The position numbers and the translations under genes were made by a program. From positions 1-64,000 of the forward strand of contig NZ_JAOWIF010000033.1 of NCBI RefSeq assembly GCF_030332225.1: a stretch of DNA of 64,000 bases, read 5' to 3'. The DNA comes from Citrobacter sp. Cu233. Lineage in GTDB: Bacteria; Pseudomonadota; Gammaproteobacteria; Enterobacterales; Enterobacteriaceae. Shown piece after piece: positions 19,071-34,412 of the stretch (positions are counted from its first letter, which is position 1; every line of letters begins with the position of its first letter). The notes beneath the pieces were generated by a model. It was not told the DNA's origin, did no database searches, and saw nothing but the letters and a program-made list of their open reading frames with translations.

Positions 19071-19670
19071 CTACCGCCACCACTGGCGAAACTTCTTGTA
19101 GCGGCAGGCTAACAGCACCGCTGCAAGTGCGGCATAAATAATCGGTTGCGGAGAGATAATTTTTACCGACCACAAATAATGTATGGGTGCCAGGATCGCC
19201 ACAAGATAGACGAAGTTGTGCAGATACTGCCAATATTTGCCCAGTTTTCGCTGGGCTGCCTGTGTAGAGGTTAAGGCGAGGGCGAATAAAATGACCCAAC
19301 TGATAATACCCAACATCAAATAAGGTCGGGTAGTCAGTTCCCGCCCCAGCAATGCCAGGTTATTAATGCCTAATTCCAGTAGCGCATAGCTGGTTAAATG
19401 TAACGTCGCCCAGGCGAAACACCATAGCCCTAACAGGCGGCGAGTGCGTATCAATAAAGGCTGTTTAGCGTAGCGCGCCAACGGCGCGACCAGCAAGGTA
19501 GCCAGTAGGAATTTCAGAGCTGTCCGACCGGTAAAGTGCTGAATGTCTTTGACCGGATCGGCGCTCAGTCCCCCATGATTTACCGCCCAAAATAGCCAGA
19601 GAAACGGTAAAAGTCCGGCAAGATGCAGGCAAACTTTCAGCCAGGTCATCTGTTTTGCAGTCAGGCGCAC
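19071..19670 (-). CDS. msrQ: Haem-binding membrane subunit MsrQ
   Basis: Inner-membrane b-type cytochrome (ferric-reductase-like domain) that passes electrons from the quinone pool to MsrP, 199 residues. About six hydrophobic spans are visible; haem-ligand histidines are in [17 protein letters not shown] and [18 protein letters not shown]. The GTG start directly follows the msrP stop. The protein is about 12 residues shorter at the C-terminus than in E. coli. E. coli carries this pair elsewhere (yedYZ). Confidence 0.94.
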   Translation of the reverse strand: MRLTAKQMTWLKVCLHLAGLLPFLWLFWAVNHGGLSADPVKDIQHFTGRTALKFLLATLLVAPLARYAKQPLLIRTRRLLGLWCFAWATLHLTSYALLELGINNLALLGRELTTRPYLMLGIISWVILFALALTSTQAAQRKLGKYWQYLHNFVYLVAILAPIHYLWSVKIISPQPIIYAALAAVLLACRYKKFRQWWR

Positions 19671-20756
<1,086 letters not shown>

Positions 20757-20794
20757 TTAGTTAATTAAATGTAAATTTGTATCTGCGAATTGTT

Positions 20795-21769
20795 TTATTT
20801 CACCTTCACCAGCGTACGGCCCTGCACCTGGTTATTGATGATGGCATCGGCGAACTTCGGTGCATCGGCAAGCGTGATTTCTGTCGCTGCCTGGGTATAG
20901 AACGACTCTGGCAGGTCGTTTACCAGACGTTGCCAGGCCTGCGCACGACGCGCCGCAGGCGTCATCACGGAGTCGACGCCCTGTAAGCGCACGTTGCGCA
21001 GAATAAACGGCATCACCGTGGTGGGTAGCGCAAAACCGCCCGCCAGACCACAGGCGGCAACACAACCGCCATAGTTCATCTGCGCCAGTACTTTTGCCAG
21101 CACTTTGTCGCCAACGGTATCAATAGCACCCGCCCACAGTTGCTTTTCCAGCGGACGAGATTCAGCAAACTCATCACGGCCCAGAATGCGGTTGGCTCCC
21201 AGGCTTTTCAGGTAGTCGTGGGTGCTTTCGCGGCCCGATACTGCCGCAACCTGGTAACCCAGTTTGTGCAGCAGCGCAACGGCAGTACTGCCTACGCCAC
21301 CGCTGGCACCGGTGACGACGATTTCGCCGTCTTCCGGGCGGATACCGGCATCTTCAAGCGCCATGACGCACAGCATCGCGGTAAAACCGGCGGTGCCAAT
21401 GATCATGGCTTTGCGACCGTCCAGCCCTTTTGGCAGCGCAACCAGCCAATCGCCTTTAACACGTGCGCGTTCGGCCAACCCACCCCAATGATTCTCACCC
21501 ACGCCCCATCCGGTCAGTAAGACTTCCTGGCCTGCATGAAAACGAGGATCTTCACTTGTGCGTACGGTACCGGCGAAATCGATACCAGGAATCATCGGAA
21601 AATTGCGGATAATTTTACCCTTGCCGGTGATGGCGAGGGCATCTTTATAGTTCAGGCTCGACCAGTGAACATCCACCGTCACATCGCCTTCAGGTAGCTG
21701 ATTTTCGTCGAGGGGGTGAACGGATGCGAGGGTTTTTCCGTCCTGCTGTTCTAAGATCAAAGCCTGCAT
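20795..21769 (-). CDS. acuI: Acrylyl-CoA reductase AcuI
   Basis: NADPH-dependent MDR-family oxidoreductase that reduces toxic acryloyl-CoA to propionyl-CoA, 324 residues (formerly yhdH). The N-terminal GroES-like domain contains DALAITGKGKIIRNFP and GIDFAGTV; the Rossmann fold has VVTGASGGVGSTAVALLHKLG. No zinc-binding cysteine set is present, as expected. It is divergent from csrD with a 225-base gap. Confidence 0.95.
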   Translation of the reverse strand: MQALILEQQDGKTLASVHPLDENQLPEGDVTVDVHWSSLNYKDALAITGKGKIIRNFPMIPGIDFAGTVRTSEDPRFHAGQEVLLTGWGVGENHWGGLAERARVKGDWLVALPKGLDGRKAMIIGTAGFTAMLCVMALEDAGIRPEDGEIVVTGASGGVGSTAVALLHKLGYQVAAVSGRESTHDYLKSLGANRILGRDEFAESRPLEKQLWAGAIDTVGDKVLAKVLAQMNYGGCVAACGLAGGFALPTTVMPFILRNVRLQGVDSVMTPAARRAQAWQRLVNDLPESFYTQAATEITLADAPKFADAIINNQVQGRTLVKVK

Positions 21770-21994
21770 AACCTGTCCTCAATTCATATAGTGGATTGGA
21801 AAATTATCTGTGAAGACTATACTCGCTAATTAAAACATGATGCCGATTCTGCGCAATAAATTGCCAGATATACCTGATTTGGTAGTATGCCCACATTGTT
21901 TGTGTAAATTGACGGATTTCGCGTTCAGTTTTGCATTTTCGTGTCGCTTTTTCACTTTCATACCTGATTCATTACTGTCGGAGTTAACACAAGG

Positions 21995-23935
21995 ATGCGA
22001 TTAACGACGAAATTTTCAGCCTTTGTCACGCTGCTTACCGGGTTAACGATTTTCGTGACGCTGATAGGTTGCTCGCTGAGTTTCTATAACGCTATTCAAT
22101 ATAAGTTCACCACCCGCGTCCATGCCGTCGCGACGGCGATCGATACCCATCTGGTCACCAGAGATGTCGTGTCCTTAACGCCGCAAATTGATGAATTGAT
22201 GATTTCGGTTGATATCGTCCGTATTGAATTGCTTCAGGGTGGCAGCGTTGTTTATAGCCATTCCCGAACCAGTAGCTACCGCCCGGCGGGGACGAATAAC
22301 CTTTATCGCGATCTCACCGTGCCATTGGTCAAGCATCCGGGGATGTCGCTGCGTATGGTTTACCAGGATCCGATGGGCAACTATTTCCATTCGTTGATGA
22401 CCACGGCACCGCTCACGCTATCGATAGGCTTTATTATCCTGATGCTGTTTTTGTCGGTGCGCTGGCTCCAGCGTCAACTTTCCGGACAAGAACTACTGGA
22501 GATTCGTTCAACGCGGATCCTCAACGGTGAACGCGGGCCAAACGTGCGAGGAACGGTCTATGAGTGGCCAGCGCGTACCAGTAGTGCGCTCGACATGCTA
22601 TTGACCGAAATTCAAAATGCTCGTGAGCAGCGCAGCAGGCTGGATACGCTTATTCGCTCCTATGTTGCTCAGGATACAAAAACGGGACTGAGCAACCGCT
22701 TGTTCTTTGATAACCAACTGGCGACGCTGCTGGAAGATCAGGAAAAGGTAGGCTCGCATGGTGTGGTGATGATGGTTCGTCTGCCGGACTTTACGCTGCT
22801 ACGCGAGAGCTGGGGCATTACCCAGGCGGAAGAACAAATTTCAACGCTTATCAATTTGTTGTCTACCTTTATGATGCGCTATCCGGGCGCACTGTTAGCG
22901 CGTTACCACCGAAGCGATTTTGCCATCCTGCTGCCACACCGCACGTTAAAAGAAGCGGAAAGCATTGCCGGGCAACTCTTAAAGGCGGTGGATGCACTTC
23001 CGGCTAACAAAATGATCGATCGTGCCGATATGGTTCATATTGGCATTTGTGTCTGTCGCAGCGGTCAATCGACTGAACAAGTTATGGATCACGCCGAAGC
23101 GGCCACCCGGAATTCAGTATTACAAGGCGGGAACAGTTGGTCGGTGTATGACGACTCTCTGCCGGAAAAAGGCCGGGGCAATGTGCGCTGGCGAACGCTG
23201 ATTGAGCAGATGCTCAGTCGGGGCGGACCGCGAATTTATCAAAAACCTGCCGTAACGCGTGAAGGGCGGGTGCACCATCGCGAGCTTATGTGCCGTATTT
23301 TCGATGGCAGCGAAGAGGTCATCTCGGCGGAATATATGCCGATGGTGCTGCAATTTGGTCTGGCAGAAGAGTATGACCGTCTGCAGATCAGCCGTCTCAT
23401 CCTGCTTTTGGGTTACTGGCCGCAGGAAAATCTGGCGATGCAGACGACGGTTGAATCGCTAATCCGCCCACGTTTTCAGCGTTGGCTGCGAGATACGCTG
23501 ATGCAGTGCGAAAAATCGTTACGTAAACGCATAATTATTGAACTTGCTGAGGCGGATGTTTGTCAACACATCAGCCGGTTACAACCGGTTATCCGATTGA
23601 TGGATGCGCTTGGCGTACGTATCGCCGTTACGCAGGCAGGTTTAACGTTGGTGAGTACCAGCTGGATCAAAGAGCTCAATGTCGAATTATTGAAGCTTCA
23701 TCCCAGCCTGGTGAGAAACATTGATAAGCGAACGGAAAATCAGTTGCTTGTTCAGAGCCTGGTAGAGACGTGTACCGGAACGCCAACACAGGTTTATGCC
23801 ACGGGTGTTCGTTCGCGCAGCGAGTGGCATACCCTGACAGAACGTGGAGTCGCGGGTGGGCAGGGTGATTTTTTTGCCGCATCACAGCCACTTGACACAA
23901 ACGTGAAAAAATATTCGCAAAGATACTCGGTTTAA
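21995..23935 (+). CDS. csrD: CsrB/C decay regulator CsrD
   Basis: Membrane protein required for RNase E-dependent turnover of the sRNAs CsrB and CsrC, 646 residues. Two transmembrane segments (about 10-32 and 134-154) enclose a periplasmic region, then a HAMP-like linker and degenerate GGDEF and EAL domains. The GGDEF motif reads HRSDF and the EAL motif reads ELM, as in E. coli CsrD, so neither synthesis nor cleavage of c-di-GMP is expected. It stands alone upstream of mreB. Confidence 0.95.
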   Translation: MRLTTKFSAFVTLLTGLTIFVTLIGCSLSFYNAIQYKFTTRVHAVATAIDTHLVTRDVVSLTPQIDELMISVDIVRIELLQGGSVVYSHSRTSSYRPAGTNNLYRDLTVPLVKHPGMSLRMVYQDPMGNYFHSLMTTAPLTLSIGFIILMLFLSVRWLQRQLSGQELLEIRSTRILNGERGPNVRGTVYEWPARTSSALDMLLTEIQNAREQRSRLDTLIRSYVAQDTKTGLSNRLFFDNQLATLLEDQEKVGSHGVVMMVRLPDFTLLRESWGITQAEEQISTLINLLSTFMMRYPGALLARYHRSDFAILLPHRTLKEAESIAGQLLKAVDALPANKMIDRADMVHIGICVCRSGQSTEQVMDHAEAATRNSVLQGGNSWSVYDDSLPEKGRGNVRWRTLIEQMLSRGGPRIYQKPAVTREGRVHHRELMCRIFDGSEEVISAEYMPMVLQFGLAEEYDRLQISRLILLLGYWPQENLAMQTTVESLIRPRFQRWLRDTLMQCEKSLRKRIIIELAEADVCQHISRLQPVIRLMDALGVRIAVTQAGLTLVSTSWIKELNVELLKLHPSLVRNIDKRTENQLLVQSLVETCTGTPTQVYATGVRSRSEWHTLTERGVAGGQGDFFAASQPLDTNVKKYSQRYSV

Positions 23936-25285
<1,350 letters not shown>

Positions 25286-25348
25286 TCGGATGCAGGAAGG
25301 GTAGCCATGGGTTGCTCTTCCGCTCTGATGCGAGAATACGCATAGACT

Positions 25349-26371
25349 ATGAAGCCAATTTTTAGCCGTGGCCCGTCGCTACAGATTCGCCTTATTCTGG
25401 CGGTGCTGGTGGCGCTCGGCGTTATTATTGCCGACAGCCGCCTGGGTACGTTTAGTCAAATCCGAACGTACATGGATACCGCCGTCAGTCCTTTCTACTT
25501 TATCTCTAATGGTCCCCGTGAATTACTCGACGGCGTGTCGCAAACGCTGGCTTCTCGTGACCAACTCGAACTTGAAAACCGGGCGCTGCGTCAGGAGTTG
25601 CTGCTGAAAAACAGTGAATTGCTGATGCTGGGGCAATATAAACAGGAGAACGCGCGTTTGCGTGAGCTGCTGGGATCACCGCTGCGCCAGGACGAACAAA
25701 AAATGGTGACGCAGGTCATCTCAACGGTTAACGATCCTTACAGCGATCAGGTTGTGATCGACAAAGGGAGTGTTAACGGCGTTTATGAAGGTCAGCCAGT
25801 TATCAGCGATAAAGGTGTAGTAGGCCAGGTCGTTGCGGTGGCAAAACTGACCAGCCGCGTACTGCTGATTTGTGACGCGACGCATGCACTGCCAATCCAG
25901 GTATTGCGTAACGATATCCGTGTGATTGCTGCCGGTAACGGCTGTACGGACGATCTTCAGCTCGAACACCTGCCTGCCAATACTGACATTCGCGTTGGTG
26001 ACGTGCTGGTGACCTCCGGTCTGGGTGGGCGTTTCCCTGAAGGCTATCCAGTCGGTGTCGTTTCCTCTGTGAAGCTGGATACCCAGCGTGCATACACCGT
26101 GATTCAGGCGCGTCCGACTGCGGGTTTACAGCGTTTGCGTTATCTTCTGCTGCTGTGGGGAGCCGATCGCAATGGCGCTAACCCGATGACGCCAGAAGAA
26201 GTGCACCGTGTAGCTAATGAACGTCTGATGCAAATGATGCCGCAAGTTCTGCCTGCACCGGATGCCATGGGGCCTCCTGCGCCAGTGTCTGCTCCTGCAA
26301 CAGGCGTAACGCCGGTTCCTGCAACAACCACGCCGTCACAACCTGCTCTGCGTAAGCCGGGAGGGCAGTAA
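25349..26371 (+). CDS. mreC: Rod-shape protein MreC
   Basis: Bitopic inner-membrane protein that activates the PBP2-RodA wall synthase, 340 residues. An N-terminal transmembrane segment (about 12-30) is followed by a periplasmic coiled coil (SRDQLELENRALRQELLLKNSEL region, 68-110) and two beta-barrels. The C-terminal tail is rich in Pro/Ala/Thr and about 27 residues shorter than in E. coli, reflecting loss of low-complexity repeats. Stop codon abuts the mreD start. Confidence 0.97.
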   Translation: MKPIFSRGPSLQIRLILAVLVALGVIIADSRLGTFSQIRTYMDTAVSPFYFISNGPRELLDGVSQTLASRDQLELENRALRQELLLKNSELLMLGQYKQENARLRELLGSPLRQDEQKMVTQVISTVNDPYSDQVVIDKGSVNGVYEGQPVISDKGVVGQVVAVAKLTSRVLLICDATHALPIQVLRNDIRVIAAGNGCTDDLQLEHLPANTDIRVGDVLVTSGLGGRFPEGYPVGVVSSVKLDTQRAYTVIQARPTAGLQRLRYLLLLWGADRNGANPMTPEEVHRVANERLMQMMPQVLPAPDAMGPPAPVSAPATGVTPVPATTTPSQPALRKPGGQ

Positions 26372-26860
<489 letters not shown>

Positions 26861-26867
26861 GGTTGAT

Positions 26868-27461
26868 ATGAATACTCTGTATCTTGCTTCAGGTTCCCCA
26901 CGTCGTCAGGAACTGTTGGCTCAGCTTGGCGTAACATTCGCACGACTGGTTCCTGGAATTGAGGAACAGCGGCACCCGCAGGAAAGCGCCCAGCAGTATG
27001 TTATTCGCCTGGCGCGTGAAAAAGCGCAGGCGGGTGTAGCGCTGGCTGAGCGCGATTTACCTGTGCTGGGGGCGGATACCATTGTTATCCTTAATGGCGA
27101 AGTGCTGGAAAAACCACATGATGTCGGCCATGCAGCAGAGATGCTGCGCAAACTGTCAGGCAAAACGCATCAGGTCATGACGGCTGTCGCATTAGCCGAT
27201 CGCCAGCACAGCCTGGACTGTCTGGTGGTGACGGAAGTGACATTCAGAGTACTAACAGATGAGGACATCGCCGGTTATGTTGCCAGCGGTGAGCCTATGG
27301 ATAAAGCAGGTGCATACGGTATTCAAGGGTTGGGTGGCTGTTTTGTCAGGAAGATAAATGGCAGCTATCACGCCGTAGTCGGCTTACCGCTGGTAGAAAC
27401 GTATGAGTTGCTGAGCAATTTTAACGCACTGCGTGAGAAAAGGGATAAACATGACGGCTGA
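26868..27461 (+). CDS. yhdE: Maf-type nucleotide pyrophosphatase YhdE
   Basis: Hydrolyses dTTP, UTP and modified pyrimidine triphosphates, 197 residues, Maf/HAM1 fold. The N-terminus has [12 protein letters not shown], the catalytic acid is in VLGADTIV, and KPHD and [11 protein letters not shown] follow. The ATG 7 bases after the mreD stop was preferred to an upstream in-frame start. Its end overlaps rng by 11 bases, so the two are translationally coupled in the mreBCD-yhdE-rng transcription unit. Confidence 0.95.
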   Translation: MNTLYLASGSPRRQELLAQLGVTFARLVPGIEEQRHPQESAQQYVIRLAREKAQAGVALAERDLPVLGADTIVILNGEVLEKPHDVGHAAEMLRKLSGKTHQVMTAVALADRQHSLDCLVVTEVTFRVLTDEDIAGYVASGEPMDKAGAYGIQGLGGCFVRKINGSYHAVVGLPLVETYELLSNFNALREKRDKHDG

Positions 27462-28920
27462 ATTGTTGGTAAACGTAACGCCATCGGAAACGCGGGTGGC
27501 GTACATTGATGGCGGTATTCTGCAGGAAATTCATATTGAACGTGAGGCGCGACGCGGAATCGTAGGCAATATCTACAAAGGTCGTGTAAGTCGTGTACTT
27601 CCGGGTATGCAGGCGGCTTTTGTAGATATTGGGCTGGATAAAGCCGCATTTCTCCACGCATCAGACATCATGCCGCATACCGAATGCGTAGCGGGTGAAG
27701 AACAAAAACAGTTCACTGTGCGCGATATCTCCGAACTGGTGCGTCAGGGGCAAGACCTGATGGTACAGGTGGTAAAAGATCCTCTGGGCACGAAAGGCGC
27801 GCGTCTGACGACGGATATCACGCTTCCTTCCCGTTATCTTGTCTTTATGCCTGGCGCCTCGCACGTGGGGGTTTCTCAGCGAATCGAGAGTGAAACCGAA
27901 CGCGAACGCCTGAAAAAGGTGGTGGCGGATTACTGCGACGAGCAGGGCGGATTCATCATTCGCACGGCGGCTGAAGGTGTATGTGAAGAAGACCTTGCCT
28001 CTGATGCCGCTTACCTTAAGCGCGTCTGGACGAAGGTCATGGAGCGTAAGAAGCGCCCACAAACGCGCTACCAGATGTATGGTGAATTGGCGCTGGCACA
28101 GCGCGTTCTGCGTGATTTTGCCGATGCTCAGTTAGACCGAATTCGCGTCGACTCCCGTCTGACTTATGAAGCATTGTTGGAATTTACTGCGGAATATATC
28201 CCGGAGATGACCAGCAAGCTGGAACACTATAGTGGACGCCAACCGATTTTCGATCTCTTCGACGTTGAGAATGAAATCCAACGTGCGCTGGAGCGCAAGG
28301 TTGAGCTGAAATCCGGCGGTTATCTGATTATCGATCAAACTGAAGCCATGACCACCGTAGATATCAACACGGGTGCATTTGTTGGGCATCGTAATCTCGA
28401 TGACACTATCTTTAATACTAATATTGAAGCAACGCAGGCTATTGCACGTCAGCTGCGTCTGCGTAATCTGGGCGGCATAATCATTATCGATTTTATCGAC
28501 ATGAATAATGAAGATCACCGTCGCCGGGTGCTGCACTCTCTGGAACAGGCCCTGAGCAAGGATCGCGTAAAAACCAGCATTAACGGTTTTTCACAGTTGG
28601 GCCTGGTAGAGATGACACGTAAGCGCACGCGTGAAAGCGTGGAGCATGTGCTGTGTAACGAGTGCCCAACCTGCCACGGACGTGGCACGGTGAAAACGGT
28701 CGAAACCGTATGTTATGAAATCATGCGTGAAATCGTCCGCGTGCACCATGCTTACGACTCCGATCGTTTCCTGGTGTACGCATCTCCGGCAGTGGCTGAA
28801 ACCCTGAAAGGGGAAGAGTCGCATGCGCTGGCGGAAGTGGAAATCTTTGTTGGCAAACAGGTTAAAGTACAAGTCGAACCGCTCTATAACCAGGAGCAGT
28901 TTGACGTGGTAATGATGTAA
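27451..28920 (+). CDS. rng: Ribonuclease G
   Basis: Endoribonuclease that matures the 16S rRNA 5' end and turns over some mRNAs, 489 residues. The S1 domain occupies about 37-120. Catalytic magnesium ligands are in [10 protein letters not shown] and IIIIDFIDM; the zinc-link cysteines appear as [11 protein letters not shown]. It lacks the long C-terminal scaffold of RNase E, as expected. The start MTAELLV overlaps the end of yhdE. Confidence 0.97.
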   Translation: MTAELLVNVTPSETRVAYIDGGILQEIHIEREARRGIVGNIYKGRVSRVLPGMQAAFVDIGLDKAAFLHASDIMPHTECVAGEEQKQFTVRDISELVRQGQDLMVQVVKDPLGTKGARLTTDITLPSRYLVFMPGASHVGVSQRIESETERERLKKVVADYCDEQGGFIIRTAAEGVCEEDLASDAAYLKRVWTKVMERKKRPQTRYQMYGELALAQRVLRDFADAQLDRIRVDSRLTYEALLEFTAEYIPEMTSKLEHYSGRQPIFDLFDVENEIQRALERKVELKSGGYLIIDQTEAMTTVDINTGAFVGHRNLDDTIFNTNIEATQAIARQLRLRNLGGIIIIDFIDMNNEDHRRRVLHSLEQALSKDRVKTSINGFSQLGLVEMTRKRTRESVEHVLCNECPTCHGRGTVKTVETVCYEIMREIVRVHHAYDSDRFLVYASPAVAETLKGEESHALAEVEIFVGKQVKVQVEPLYNQEQFDVVMM

Positions 28921-28943
28921 ATCGTGTAGTGGCACCCGCGCAT

Positions 28944-28978
28944 GTAGGCCGGATAAGGCAAAACGCCGCTATCCGGCA
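28944..28978. repeat. REP element
   Basis: GTAGGCCGGATAAGGC and GCCGCTATCCGGC form an imperfect palindrome typical of enterobacterial repetitive extragenic palindromes. It lies between rng and yhdP and may protect the rng mRNA 3' end. Confidence 0.88.
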
Positions 28979-29029
28979 ATATTCACTCAAGGGGTGTGAG
29001 TCACTTTTTTGGCAGACAAGGAGAGGCGC

Positions 29030-32000
29030 GTGAGGCGATTGCCGGGGATTTTACTGCTCACTGGGGCCGCATTCGTTGTCATCGCAGCGCTGCTGGTCAG
29101 TGGGCTGCGCCTTGCTCTACCGCATCTCGATAGCTGGCGTCCGACCATTCTGGGTAAGATTGAATCTGCCACCGGTATGCCCGTTTCTGCCAGCCAGCTT
29201 TCTGCTAACTGGCAAAATTTTGGCCCTACGCTCGAAGCGCGCGATATTCATGCACCGCTGAAAGACGGTGGCGAATTCTCGGTAAAGCGTGTCACGCTGG
29301 CGCTGGATGTCTGGCAAAGTTTGCTGCACATGCGCTGGCAGTTTCGCGATCTCACCTTCTGGCAACTGCAGTTGCGCACCAATACACCGATCCAACGCGG
29401 TGATAGCGGCGATGGAATTGAAACCAGCCACATCAGCGATCTGTTCCTGCGCCAGTTTGATCATTTTGATCTTCGCGACAGCCAGGTCAGTTTTTTGACC
29501 CTGTCAGGCCAGCGTGCAGAACTGGCGATCCCTCAGCTAACCTGGTTGAACGGTAAAAACAGGCATCGTGCTGAAGGCCAGGTTAGCCTCTCCAGCCTGA
29601 CCGGCCAGCACGGTGTTATGCAGGTGCGTATGGATCTGCGTGATGATGACGGCCTGCTGAATAATGGTCGCGTCTGGCTGCAGGCTGACGACATCGACGT
29701 TAAGCCGTGGTTGGGAAAATGGATGCAGGACAATGTTGCGCTGCAAACCGCACGCTTTAGCCTGGAAGGCTGGATGACGCTCAGCAAAGGCGAAATTTCT
29801 GGCGGCGATGTCTGGTTGAAAAAGGGCGGCGCAAGCTGGAAGGGAGAGAACAACATCCACACGCTGTCTGTCGACAACCTGACTGCGCATATCAGCCGTG
29901 AGCACTCTGGTTGGTTGTTCGCTATCCCGGACACGCGCATCACGATGGATGACAAACCCTGGCCGAGCGGCGCATTAACGCTGGCCTGGTTCCCTGAGCA
30001 GGAAGTGGGGGGCGCTAATAACAAGCGCAGCGACGAATTACGTATTCGCGCCAGTAACCTGGAGTTAGCCGGGTTAGAGGGGCTACGCCCGATGGCCGCT
30101 AAGTTATCTCCGGCATTGGGTGATATCTGGCGGGCCACGCAACCGAGCGGCAAAATAAATGTGCTGGCGTTGGATATCCCGTTACAGGCGACCGAAAAAA
30201 CCCGTTTCCAGTCCTCGTGGACCGATCTGGCCTGGAAACAGTGGAAGCTGCTGCCGGGGGCCGAACATTTCTCCGGTACATTGTCTGGCAGCGTGGAAAA
30301 TGGCGCATTAACGGCCTCCATGAAGCAGGCAAAAATGCCGTATGAAACCGTCTTTCGTGCCCCGCTGGAGATAGAAGATGGCGTGGCAATGCTCAGTTGG
30401 CTGAAGAATGAAAATGGTTTTCAGCTAGACGGGCGCAATATTGACGTTAAAGCGAAAGCGGTACATGCGCGTGGGGGTTTTCGTTACCTGCAACCAACAG
30501 GTGATGAGCCGTGGCTGGGGATTCTGGCGGGGATTAGCACTCACGATGGTTCCCAGGCCTGGCGCTATTTCCCGGAAAACCTGATGGGGAAAGAGTTGGT
30601 TGATTACCTCAGTGGGGCAATTCAGGGCGGTGAGGCTGATAACGCAACACTGGTTTATGGCGGTAACCCACATCTGTTCCCGTATTTGCATAACGAAGGT
30701 CAGTTCCAGGTGCTGGTGCCGCTGCGTAATGCAAAATTTGCCTTCCAGCCGGACTGGCCCGCACTGACTGACCTCAATATTGAACTGAACTTCATTAACG
30801 ATGGCCTGTGGATGAAGACGGATAGCGTCAATCTGGGGGGGGTAAAAGCCACAAACCTGACGGCAAATATCCCTGACTACGCAAAAGAAAAACTGCTGAT
30901 TGATGCCGACATCAACGGGCCGGGCAAAGCGGTTGGGCCTTATTTCGACGAAACGCCGCTGAAAGAGTCGCTTGGTGCCACACTGGAACAGCTTCAAATT
31001 GATGGTGATGTGAGTGCTCGCTTACATCTTGATATCCCGTTAGATGGTTCGCTGGTTACGGCCAAAGGCGATGTGAACCTGCGAAATAACAGTCTGTTTA
31101 TCAAGCCACTCGACGGCACGCTGAAGAATTTGAACGGTAAATTCAGTTTTATCAACGGCGATCTCAAGAGTGAGCCGATGACGGCGAACTGGTTTAATCA
31201 GCCTCTGAATGTCGACTTTTCCACTACCGAGGGTGCAAAAGCTTACCAGGTTGCTGTGAATCTGAACGGCGACTGGCAGCCAACTCGCATGGGGATACTC
31301 CCCGCGCAGGTGAATGATGCCTTAAGCGGCAGTATGGCGTGGAATGGTAAAGTTGGCATTGACCTGCCATATCATGCCGGAGCGACTTACAACATTGAGC
31401 TGAAAGGTGACCTGAAAAATGTAAGCAGTCACTTACCTGCTCCGTTAAACAAAGTAGTCGGCGAGTCGCTGCCAGTTAATGTTAAGGCAGAGGGTAACCT
31501 GCACAGCTTTGATCTGACCGGTAACGCCGGAAGCAAGAATCACTTTAACAGCCGCTGGTTGCTGAATCAGAAACTGACGCTTGATCGCGCTATCTGGACT
31601 TCGGAAAGCCGTACCGTGCCAGCGCTTCCTGACCAGCAGGGCATCGAACTTAATCTTCCGCCCATGGATGGTGCGCAATGGCTGGCATTGTTCCAGAAAG
31701 GCGCGGCGGATAATGTCGGAAGTAATGCGAACTTCCCGCAGCGTATTGCGGTGCGCACGCCTTCTTTATCATTGGGCGACCAGCAGTGGAATAACCTGAG
31801 CATTGTATCTGAACCTGGGCTTAATGGTACCAGCGTACGGGCGCAGGGGCGCGAGATAAACGCCACATTGGCTATGCGCAATAATGCTCCGTGGCTTGCC
31901 AATATCAAGTACCTGTATTACAACCCGAGCGCTGCAAAGTCATCGCCAAATACAACGCCAGCCTCGCCGTTCTCTGCCATCAATCACGTCAGTTTTCGTG

Positions 32001-32830
32001 GCTGGCCGGATGCGCAGATACGCTGCGAAGAGTGCTGGATGTGGGGGCAAAAATATGGGCGCATTGATGCCGATGTAGCGATAAAAGGTGACACATTAAC
32101 GTTGAGCAACGGTCTACTGGATACCGGGTTTGCCCGACTGACCGCCGATGGCGAATGGGTCAATGTGCCGGGCAAGGAGCGTACGTCACTGAAAGGAAAG
32201 CTGAATGGCAACAAGATTGATTCAGCCGCTGGTTTCTTTGGCGTATCTACCCCGATTCGTAACTCTTCCTTTAACGTCGAGTACGATCTGCACTGGCGTA
32301 ATCCGCCCTGGGACCCGGATGAAGCTTCACTGAATGGTATTTTGCGCACCCGTTTAGGCAAAGGTGAGTTGACTGAACTTAGCACCGGACATGCGGGACA
32401 ACTGTTACGTCTGCTGAGCTTTGATGCGCTATTGCGAAAACTGCGTTTTGATTTTAGTGATACGTTCAGCGAAGGTTTTTACTTTGACTCTATCCGCAGT
32501 ACGGCGTGGATCAAAGACGGTGTGATGCACACTGATGATACGCTGGTGGATGGCCTGGAAGCTGATATCGCCATGAAAGGTTCGGTGAATCTGGTGCGCC
32601 GCGAACTGGATATGGAAGCCGTTGTCGCACCTGAAATTTCTGCCACCGTCGGGGTGGCCGCGGCGTTTGCCGTCAACCCGATAGTTGGCGCGGCGGTATT
32701 TGCCGCCAGTAAAGTTCTGGGGCCGCTGTGGAGCAAGGTTTCGATTCTGCGCTATCGCATCACCGGCCCGGTCGATAAGCCACAGATCAACGAAGTTCTG
32801 CGCCAGCCGCGCAAAGAAAGCCAGCAATGA
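29030..32830 (+). CDS. yhdP: AsmA-like phospholipid transporter YhdP
   Basis: Very large inner-membrane-anchored protein of 1266 residues that, with TamB and YdbH, moves phospholipids to the outer membrane. An N-terminal transmembrane helix (LPGILLLTGAAFVVIAALLV) is followed by a long beta-rich groove of repeating-groove (RBG) type spanning the periplasm, and a C-terminal AsmA-like part ending in a conserved hydrophobic segment (AAAFAVNPIVGAAVFAASKVLG). The GTG at 29030 has GGAG at proper spacing and yields exactly the E. coli length; an upstream TTG was rejected. Intact. Confidence 0.95.
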   Translation: MRRLPGILLLTGAAFVVIAALLVSGLRLALPHLDSWRPTILGKIESATGMPVSASQLSANWQNFGPTLEARDIHAPLKDGGEFSVKRVTLALDVWQSLLHMRWQFRDLTFWQLQLRTNTPIQRGDSGDGIETSHISDLFLRQFDHFDLRDSQVSFLTLSGQRAELAIPQLTWLNGKNRHRAEGQVSLSSLTGQHGVMQVRMDLRDDDGLLNNGRVWLQADDIDVKPWLGKWMQDNVALQTARFSLEGWMTLSKGEISGGDVWLKKGGASWKGENNIHTLSVDNLTAHISREHSGWLFAIPDTRITMDDKPWPSGALTLAWFPEQEVGGANNKRSDELRIRASNLELAGLEGLRPMAAKLSPALGDIWRATQPSGKINVLALDIPLQATEKTRFQSSWTDLAWKQWKLLPGAEHFSGTLSGSVENGALTASMKQAKMPYETVFRAPLEIEDGVAMLSWLKNENGFQLDGRNIDVKAKAVHARGGFRYLQPTGDEPWLGILAGISTHDGSQAWRYFPENLMGKELVDYLSGAIQGGEADNATLVYGGNPHLFPYLHNEGQFQVLVPLRNAKFAFQPDWPALTDLNIELNFINDGLWMKTDSVNLGGVKATNLTANIPDYAKEKLLIDADINGPGKAVGPYFDETPLKESLGATLEQLQIDGDVSARLHLDIPLDGSLVTAKGDVNLRNNSLFIKPLDGTLKNLNGKFSFINGDLKSEPMTANWFNQPLNVDFSTTEGAKAYQVAVNLNGDWQPTRMGILPAQVNDALSGSMAWNGKVGIDLPYHAGATYNIELKGDLKNVSSHLPAPLNKVVGESLPVNVKAEGNLHSFDLTGNAGSKNHFNSRWLLNQKLTLDRAIWTSESRTVPALPDQQGIELNLPPMDGAQWLALFQKGAADNVGSNANFPQRIAVRTPSLSLGDQQWNNLSIVSEPGLNGTSVRAQGREINATLAMRNNAPWLANIKYLYYNPSAAKSSPNTTPASPFSAINHVSFRGWPDAQIRCEECWMWGQKYGRIDADVAIKGDTLTLSNGLLDTGFARLTADGEWVNVPGKERTSLKGKLNGNKIDSAAGFFGVSTPIRNSSFNVEYDLHWRNPPWDPDEASLNGILRTRLGKGELTELSTGHAGQLLRLLSFDALLRKLRFDFSDTFSEGFYFDSIRSTAWIKDGVMHTDDTLVDGLEADIAMKGSVNLVRRELDMEAVVAPEISATVGVAAAFAVNPIVGAAVFAASKVLGPLWSKVSILRYRITGPVDKPQINEVLRQPRKESQQ

Positions 32831-32887
32831 TTTGACGGGGGCGAGTAATTGCCCCAATCTCACTACATAGATCTTCTACCGCAGTAA

Positions 32888-34351
<1,464 letters not shown>

Positions 34352-34360
34352 TTGCACAGG

Positions 34361-34393
34361 CCGGATGGTAACGCTTTGCGTTTTATCCGACCG
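34361..34393. repeat. REP element
   Basis: GGCCGGATGGTAACGC and GCGTTTTATCCGACC form an imperfect palindrome of the REP class, immediately after tldD. Together with the next hairpin it makes a short compound element. Confidence 0.8.
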
Positions 34394-34412
34394 CCAAATA
34401 GTGCGACCCAGG

